Shown here in pieces: positions 57,502-64,000 of a stretch of 64,000 nucleotides of DNA; the stretch's first letter is position 1; the number at the start of each line of letters is the position of its first letter. The notes beneath the pieces were generated by a model, which was not told where the DNA came from, searched no databases, and saw nothing but the letters and a program-made list of their open reading frames with translations. The position numbers and the translations under genes are program-made. Origin of the DNA: Branchinecta lynchi (Eukaryota; Arthropoda; Branchiopoda; Anostraca; Branchinectidae); NCBI GenBank assembly GCA_023053575.1, contig JAKZAP010000010.1, positions 11,803,225 through 11,867,224 on the forward strand. Reading direction: 5' to 3'.

Positions 57502-60500
57502 CTGAAAAAATAAACCGACAGGTTAGCAGGGGCAAATGAAGCTATTTGTTCGCACTGTGACTAATCAAATCGTGCATAGCTTAATTATGGGCCATTCACT
57601 TAGCCTTTGTTGTCACCAAATGGAGATTAAATGGGCTTTTCTTGCGTTATGCATGCCTTTATTTAAGATTACATTGTCCTTGTACTTGGTTCAGGACCAA
57701 GGCCGTATCCAGGGGGGGGGGGGGGGTTAGGTGGTTGACCCCCCCCCAAACATACAAAAATAACGAATTTATAGGCTTTTCCCTCTGATCTATGTGTTTT
57801 TTGTTTTTTTTGTCCCACCAGCAGGCAACCCCCCCCCCCCCCCCCCCCCGAAATAAATTCCTGGATACGGGCTTGTTCAGGACGCAAGCTATCTCTGGCA
57901 ACTAGATATGAATTTCCCACCAAATTCGAGCCACAAAATCGAAAATCACCTCGACAGTTGTTAGTCGAAATCAAGCCACACACGTGTGGGCAATACAAAC
58001 GACCGCGGAAGCCACATCTGAGCCACAAGAAGTTATTTTTGGGATCACGCGTATGGCGGGCGGTGGCTCTGAACAGGAATATGGAAAATCCCCCTCACTC
58101 TATCCGCTCATACTTCAAGTTAACTGAAAAGCCAACTTACTCTTGTATCATTTATCCGAATACACTGCATTATTTGGATTGTATTGGATTTTATTTTATT
58201 TTTCATTATTTGCTCTAATATGACGTTAAAGTTCAATGGGGGAATTAAACAAACATGATACCAAAGTATCACCCCCTAGAATACAATGTTACATCAGAAA
58301 TCAGCAGATTCCTCGACAACTTATTTTTGCAAGTATAATATTACGCCGTTTTTTGCTGACTGCCATACTCCGATTTACCAGCTCCGATAAATATAGGTCT
58401 CTTTTTTCTTATCTATTCATGTTTATTATATACTTAGGATTATTTGTATTGTTGACAAGTATTCATATTAACGGTGTTAACTGAAACTTTCTTGTAATCT
58501 CTGGAATCAGCTACAAGTAGGTCGATTACATTTTTGGCAGTGTTGTAACTTTACATCCAGAAAGCAAAACTTTTCTTCTGTCCTACAAACAACAGAAAGT
58601 TTCATCAGATATCACTGGAGCAATCTGCCAGCTACAGAGACGGTTTATTTTAACAGCGTTGGCACTTCTCATCACTCAGCTCTACATAACGATTGATTTT
58701 CGTACATAGAGTTTTTGAATCTCCGCGCCTTGCAGTACCATGCTCTGAAATCGTCTCCGCCGATACGCCGAAGAGTCAATGATAACCGATAACAAGAAAA
58801 CGGCTTATTTTTGAAGCGTTATCTAGTGGAAGTCAGAAATGTGCATGTGTGAAGCATTTTATAAAGATTAAAGCATAATTAGTGTCCATTGTGCTTTAAG
58901 AATGTCTACGGCCGTCCACACAACGCACAAATCTACTACGACGCGGAAAATTTGAATCTCAATACAAATGCGGTTTTTCAGTGGCCAGTCAGCTCGTAGA
59001 AGATAGCCCACTGCGTGAACACTTATTTTTCGCAAATCGTTTTCGTTAAGCAGACAACACAGGTATAAGCACATACAGGTATCACAAATCCGACAGGGAA
59101 ATTCCACTATACGTAAATCAATTATCAAGAATAGCGGAGAAACGAAGCGCATTTTCATTGGGTGTTTAAGCCTCTATAAGTCAATAAGTGATGGGTAACT
59201 AGATTTTTCCATCACAGCCCTTTTTGGTTAAACTTTAAACAGTGGGAACCGATTCCCTAGGAACAACGCAACGACGCACATTTTCCTTCCCAAAGCTGCG
59301 AAATACGAAAGGGGTCACAGTGAATCGCGAAATACGAAAGGGGCCACAGTGAATCTTCCCTTAGGCACAAAAATACCTTGATTACCGGCCCTGGAGGTGA
59401 AAATCACCGTCTGTAGGAGTTCAGCCGTTAGCAGTCATGAAAACTTCAACAAAAAACTTACTATACTCAATAGACTTCCGTTTTCAAAACTTGGCTGGAA
59501 CGCCATAGCCACTGGATGTTCGTCATCGTCACCAACGAGAAGACCCCTGGAAGACAGAAAAAATACCATATTCGAGTCCGTTCGGATAAACTCCCTTAAT
59601 AATAAGCGTTTGAACACTTTCTGATGTTTCTGTACCTACGGTGCTAACGAACGTTTAATTTTATATCATGTATATTTTATTAATTATATTACATCATTGA
59701 TATTTGTGAATAAGACGTCGGTATAACTGCCGCAAAGTTGTACATATATGCAAATGGTTTTCGTCATGACGCAAAAACCGGCTTGTCCGTTATGTGCTTT
59801 TAAATTAAACTGAACAGAAATGAATTGAAGGTTTCTGAAATGTGTTCCTGCTTTTCGCTGAACAGATAGGAAGTTTTTATGCCACTTGCCTTCCGAGTGC
59901 CATATACCGATCACTTTTCCGTCGGTCTGTTGGTCAGTCCAGTGATCGCGAGTTAGGATACTTCCAGATGTGCTAGGACGATGAAACTTGGCAGGCGTAT
60001 TAGGGACCAGACCAAACTAACTTTGAAATAGTCACTTCTCCGATTCGACCACCGTGGGGGGAGTGGAGGGAGGAGGAATCCGAAATTAGACCTATGTATA
60101 GCTTTTGAACAGGGAATCGGATCGATATTTGGAAAGATCTCGTGTCTCAGATGTCACACATCATGTCCGGAATGGATCTGGCGACCTTGGGAGGAGTTGG
60201 AGGGGGGGTGGGGACGGTTTCAGATGAAACTTGGTGGGAAGAGCAAGCACAAGCCCTAGATACATAGTTGACAAGAACGGACGGGATCCGTGCACTGTGG
60301 GGGGAGCTGGAGGGAGGGTTCGGAAATTACCGTAACCAGTTAAGGTGCTTCCAGGTTTGCTAGGACTATGAAAATTGGCAGGCATATAGGGACTTGATCA
60401 TTTTAACTTAAGAACAGTCGTTTCTCCGATCTGACCATCGTGGGGGAGTAGAGGAAAGGGAATTCGGAATCTTGAGGCATCTCTAACTTTTGAACGGGTG

Positions 60501-63500
60501 ACCGCATGAACCGCATCTTAATGAAATTTGGAAAGAGCCCATTTCGCAGATGTCCCATTTCAAGTGCGGAATGGATTCGATCAACGTGGGAGGAGTCGGG
60601 GGGGGGGGAGAGATTTTCTTACACGCTAGAGTGGAGTGATTGGGATGAAACTTGGTAAGAAGAACAAGCATAAGTCCTAGATAAATCAGTGACAGAAGCG
60701 GACAGGGGGGTACAGAATTCCGATGATAGCGATTTAAGGTACTTCCAGATGTGCTAGGACGATGGAACTTGGCTTGAACATTAGAGATTTGACAAAATTG
60801 GCTTAGGAATTGTCACTTCCCAGATCCGACCATCCCTTAAAGGGCTTAAAGTACCTATCTTAACCGCAAAGTACAAAAAATACTTCTAAGCAAAATATAC
60901 ATTTTCTGACCCCATGAGCCCATGATCATTTTTGCCTCAAAAATTTTGTTTGGAAACGCAAAGTGAATCTAAGACTTTTGACAAACGATAAATACCCTGA
61001 TCCCTGAGGACCCAGATCTTTGTGCCACAAAGGTCCCCCCCCTCCCTACACACACACAGCGACGTCCCTAAACACACTAACAGCTAATAGGAAGGGAGTC
61101 TTCTTCATCTTTGGTAAGGCCTTTTGGACGGCTGCTGCTCCACTTTATCGTCAGTCAGGCGATGCGTTTTCGGTCTACGCTGTAAATAAGTTTTTCTTTA
61201 TAAAGATTAAACTTGACTGCACTATTTGCTACTCGGATTATCCATATCTCTACGCAGATAACATTAATACCAAATAGAGATAAGATAAATCCGAGAAGCA
61301 AATACTGCAGTTAACTTTAATCTTTATACAGAAAAACTTTTTACAGTGTAGGACTATGCTTCACAGAAAGGTGTATAGCTATAGCAGGAACGAGGGGTTC
61401 TCCACATCTCTTGGTATTTTCGATGCATAGCACTACCAGCTTAAAAGTCCCACCTACCCTACCCTACATCAAACCTGCTTACTACTCAACACCGTCTCCG
61501 AACGAGGCAAGAAAGTCACCATCCAGTATATACTAAGATCCAACGATTCCCGGTAACGAAATGCCAGACAAAGCGTATTCGGTAGTTATCACGAATTCGG
61601 TGAGAGAATTTACTGAAATTATTTGGTAAATTTTCGATGCCACAACTTTCGGTATATTTATGGAGATTCTGTAATAATTCGGTATCACGCAAATTCCTAC
61701 TTGCATCCTCTTATTCATCTTATGCCATTTGAGCTACTAGCTCTTGTTAGCAGGTGCTACAGCGTGCCGTGTCTTATTATTAAGAAGGTTATTCTGATAA
61801 TAAAAAAGAAAAAATAACAGCTACGCGTAAGATCTAAACGGATCTTTGGCGAGAACGCCAGGTTGTATGTTGTTCACCCTACATGACCCACCATATCGTC
61901 CGCATGATGTCTTCCGGCCCAGTTAGAAAATACGTAAAAATTTTGTTTATAGAGTATGTTGATTGGCTTTTCCTAATGTCATTTTTTCTACTACGCTGTC
62001 GCCTCGTGCATTAGGCGGGTAATAAGTAATACTGCTATTATAGCGAACCATGGATAGAAGTGGACTTTAATGACCCTAACCAGAATTCTTTTTTCGCAAA
62101 CGTCCTGTCGAAGTGACCTGGAAGTTTTCTTGCACTCAGTTCACCTTCAGGTTCTTTTTCGCCAGTTTCCTTTTGTTTTCTACCTTTTTTCTTTTTATAC
62201 TGTAGTTGAAACGATATTTTTTTTTGTTTTCCTCTCTTCTCTTTTTTTTTCTTTTATTGATGTCCGATTCTTTTTTTTTATTAATCTATATATCGGCTTT
62301 TGTTCTGCCACAGCCAAGGACTCCTTTCGTGCTTTCCTGACAGGAATATTATATTAGTTTTGTACTTTTTCTTTAAACACCGAAATGAAACTGAATTGAA
62401 AGTGGATTCAGCAGCACTTACAGTTAGCGTACGAAGGTTTTGTGAAACAGCGAAGAACGGACATTAACACCAGTAATTACGCACTCATGAAAGGTACAGG
62501 AAAAGCTTCGTTCCATCTTCACTTTAAATATATCTAATTCGGATTAATCTTATCCCAGTAGAGGCAAGGTTAATCCAAGTAGCAAATACTGCAGATAACT
62601 TTAATCCCGAGCCGGAGAAGCTTTTTGGTGTTTCGTGATCCTTTTAATTCTCAAGACTAAAAGTCATTGTTCTTTCTTCTATTTGAATTTACATCTTTTG
62701 GTTGTGTCTGAACTCAAAACTGTAAACATATTGACATCTATAAATCTGCTGTATTTGTGAATCGATAACTTTTTGTTTGTGATTACCTACATGTTGACGA
62801 GAAATACAATTTCGGCATCATTGCTTAAATACTAAAAAAAAAATCAAACTAAATTCAATCAAATTAAACGTCATTTTCAAACTAAATTCGACTCTTCTCT
62901 ACTCTTAACATCAGAATAAACCCAAGACTTGTCAATCTAGTTAATAGTATCAAGCAGCCCCCTCCCAAAATCCATATGCCAAAAGCCAACCTAAGCCTAA
63001 AGCCACGTTCACATTGACGCGTCTTTGCATATGCATTTATCTTGTACTGCGTACAGGTTGCGCAGCGTACCTTTCACACCTGCGCTAGACCTTCTCACGC
63101 TGGATGCATATGTCCGTTTCCTCTTCTCGGTTTCTTCTGCTGAATTTTTGGTCTTTCATCATTATCAAGTTTTTCTTCATAATTCAGAACTTCCTTTTTT
63201 CACTTTTCACTTGGTTCTATTGAATGAATGAATTTATTGCACGAAAAAACCCTTGGGGTCATGGCAACAAAACAAGAAAAAACACAACAAACTACAAAAA
63301 TTGCTCTCTATGGGACAAACCAACGCGGAGGAATCTAGCCACCTTACGAATATCCCCCATATTTGTACTTCCAATTTTTATTCTTGCGATGCGTTTAATT
63401 TGTCTACGTCAGCTATGCGTTGCATCGCGGCAAGCGCGACGCAGGGGTTACGTAGCTCAGTGTAAAAGGCTCAACGTGTCAATGTGAAAGTGGCTTAAGG

Positions 63501-64000
63501 ATCGCAGAATTCCACACACCCGGATAATATATGATTCTTGGATAGAGAACAGAGGGTAAAACTTACAGTGGCTCAAGCTGTAACGCAGGCTTGAGTTTTG
63601 CCTGGTAAACTGCTACGCAATGGGTATCCTTGAACAGGACAGCCAACCTGTCCCCCTTTGCACTCCACGCAATGGACTGGATCAAACCACCGACCCTGAA
63701 ACACAAATAGATACATATGTAAAAACTTCCCAGAGTAGCAGCTCGCTCCTACCCCTCCCTTCCGCCTAGCAACGTTTTCAGATCCCAGAACGTTAATGAC
63801 GGGATACCTTTGATTTCGTAAAGTTTGTCCGTGCATCTATTTGCAAGATAATTCTCGAAGGGGTCGAGATTCTTTGATCAAACTTGGTTTGTACATCATA
63901 CCGTAGCTTATTCGCCTCTTCTCTTTTTCCCTGACGAAAAAGGCTCATTTTTACGAGCTCGGTTCCTACCTAGCTTTTTCTCCGCTTTGACAATCCAGGT
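57352..64000 (-). CDS. AAAS: ALADIN, WD-repeat nucleoporin, C-terminal part (gene span, 4 exons)
   Basis: ALADIN is a seven-bladed WD-repeat protein of the nuclear pore, anchored by NDC1. The four exons found join in phase and align with the last blade and C-terminal tail of animal AAAS: SGEKARVGGLIQSIAWSAKG (cf. DGEERLGGEAHSMVWDPSG), DRLAVLF (cf. ERLAVLM), HPVAMAFQPSFENGSLLSI (cf. PQLITFHPSFNKGALLSV) and AWSSGRVQHLPM (cf. GWSTGRIAHIPL). The N-terminal blades are right of the window. No canonical AATAAA was seen in the first ~70 bases after the stop. Confidence 0.88.
57698..57875. mobile_element. hAT-like MITE, 178 bp (8-bp TSD TTCAGGAC)
   Basis: CAAGGCCGTATCCAGG ... CCTGGATACGGGCTTG, flanked by TTCAGGAC at 57690-57697 and 57876-57883. 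Long G and C runs next to both ends. In AAAS intron upstream of the last exon. Confidence 0.88.
58117..59240 (+). mobile_element. M7 element copy 4, split by a TTAA insertion
   Basis: Left part 58117-58229 (caagttaactgaaaagcc) and right part 58896-59240 (cagccctttttggttaaact) are colinear with 19977-20430 after removing 58230-58895. Confidence 0.7.
58230..58895. mobile_element. TTAA-flanked insert, 666 bp
   Basis: TTAA (58226-58229), AGTTCAATGG ... CCATTGTGCT, TTAA (58896-58899). Short ends AG(TT/CA)CAATGG. No transposase; an 82-codon frame inside is not recognisable. Confidence 0.75.
59462..59546 (-). CDS. AAAS: AAAS exon (blade/tail)
   Basis: The acceptor gtcttccag and the donor gtaagt flank 85 bases. 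The first base completes Leu, then GLLVGDDDEHPVAMAFQPSF and ENGSLLSI, matching ITFHPSFNKGALLSV of vertebrate ALADIN. Ends in phase 0. Confidence 0.87.
59876..60850 (+). repeat. R1 tandem repeat, longer copy
   Basis: Starts atgccacttgccttccgagt, ttccgtcggtctgttggtc, then units with acttccagatgtgctaggac, gatgaaacttggcaggc and gggggagtggaggg segments (about 59960, 60340, 60730). An R1-like end motif (atgccatttgagctactagc) lies at 61718-61748. Confidence 0.7.
61178..61348. mobile_element. M2 Tc1/mariner-like MITE, 171 bp (TA TSD)
   Basis: TA, CGCTGTAAATAAGTTTTTCT ... AAAAACTTTTTACAGTG, TA. Full-length parent of the truncated end at 55286-55382. A further partial M2 copy is at about 62535-62625. 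Confidence 0.8.
61252..61689 (+). pseudogene. RNase H relic, copy 2
   Basis: Colinear with 55286-55735: GKKVTIQYILRSN and TIPGNE in shifted frames. Includes the right part of the adjacent MITE, so the duplicated segment began inside that MITE. Confidence 0.72.
61755..63220. other. AAAS intron, mostly unrecognised
   Basis: Apart from the partial M2 copy near 62535-62625 and a T-rich stretch (62140-62290), no feature supported. Confidence 0.4.
63225..63300 (-). mobile_element. LINE 3' tail, family B, (TTCA)n end
   Basis: - strand: ccaagggttttttcgtgc, aataaattcattcattca. Matches the GTGCAAATAAA-type ends at 44020 and 42503. Confidence 0.5.
63567..63695 (-). CDS. AAAS: AAAS exon (WD blade)
   Basis: The acceptor tgtttcag ends at 63696 and the donor gtaagt starts at 63566. 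Encodes VGGLIQSIAWSAKGDRLAVL, then FKDTHCVAVYQAKLKPALQL. The Ile-Ala-Trp plus GDRLAVL pattern is a WD-repeat blade and is close to the SMVWDPSGERLAVLM blade of ALADIN. A second frame is also open through the exon but lacks any family pattern. Confidence 0.87.
63776..63915 (+). repeat. R2 lead segment
   Basis: agatcccagaacgttaatga, cgggatacctttgatttcg, gtttgtccgtgc and ctcgaaggggtcgagat match the lead at 6130-6260; the tandem units do not follow. Confidence 0.65.
63970..64000 (-). CDS. AAAS: AAAS exon (partial, cut by window edge)
   Basis: The last 31 bases of an exon that continues beyond 64000. The donor is gtagga. Encodes LDCQSGEKA plus two bases of Arg; continuous in phase with the next exon, giving SGEKARVGG. 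Confidence 0.75.
   Translation of the reverse strand, partial: PGLSKRRKS

Noticed and set aside
57669..58028. 119-codon Gly-rich - strand frame
   Set aside because: Runs through the hAT-like MITE and its poly-G/C tracts; no support as a gene.

Overview
The window is repeat-rich nuclear DNA of an invertebrate animal. Exons are short and bounded by GT/AG splice sites, introns run to several kilobases, and nearly every intron is packed with non-LTR retrotransposon relics and short inverted-repeat DNA elements. The encoded proteins are metazoan. I cannot place the species from sequence alone. I saw no bacterial operon, CRISPR array or rRNA gene.

Three host genes can be reconstructed. (1) On the + strand, 2984-28565, nine exons give the C-terminal 807 residues of DNA polymerase alpha catalytic subunit (POLA1). 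They cover the end of the exonuclease-like domain, the palm, fingers and thumb, both C-terminal zinc modules and the stop; the 5' half lies left of the window. (2) On the - strand, 53983 down to 30269, seven exons encode a coiled-coil protein of the CCDC149 family, with a poly(A) signal at 30155-30160. One internal exon, between 43575 and 39733, was not found. (3) On the - strand, from beyond 64000 down to 57352, four exons give the C-terminal part of the WD-repeat nucleoporin ALADIN (AAAS). POLA1 and CCDC149 are convergent (tail to tail). AAAS lies upstream of CCDC149 on the same strand.

Region by region: 1-2980 holds LINE 3' tails and reverse-transcriptase relics. 2984-28620 is POLA1 with its introns. 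28.6-30.1 kb is the convergent intergenic region with a MITE at its edge. 30.1-54 kb is CCDC149, whose introns hold a nearly intact two-ORF non-LTR retrotransposon (33.8-38.2 kb), tandem-unit repeats, and many foldback and TA-, 3-bp- or 8-bp-flanked elements. 54-57.3 kb is the intergenic region with RNase H relics. 57.3-64 kb is AAAS.

The most notable points are these. The retrotransposon's ORF1 and ORF2 lie in one frame separated by a single TGA, with no ATG before the endonuclease core, and its 5' UTR carries two ~128-bp monomers. LINE 3' tails share a hairpin whose stems differ by compensating changes. A 1.49-kb inverted-repeat transposon is nested inside a MITE with a 7-bp target duplication. 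Two 430-bp inverted elements bracket one POLA1 exon. Several insertions can be checked against an empty copy of their target inside the same window.
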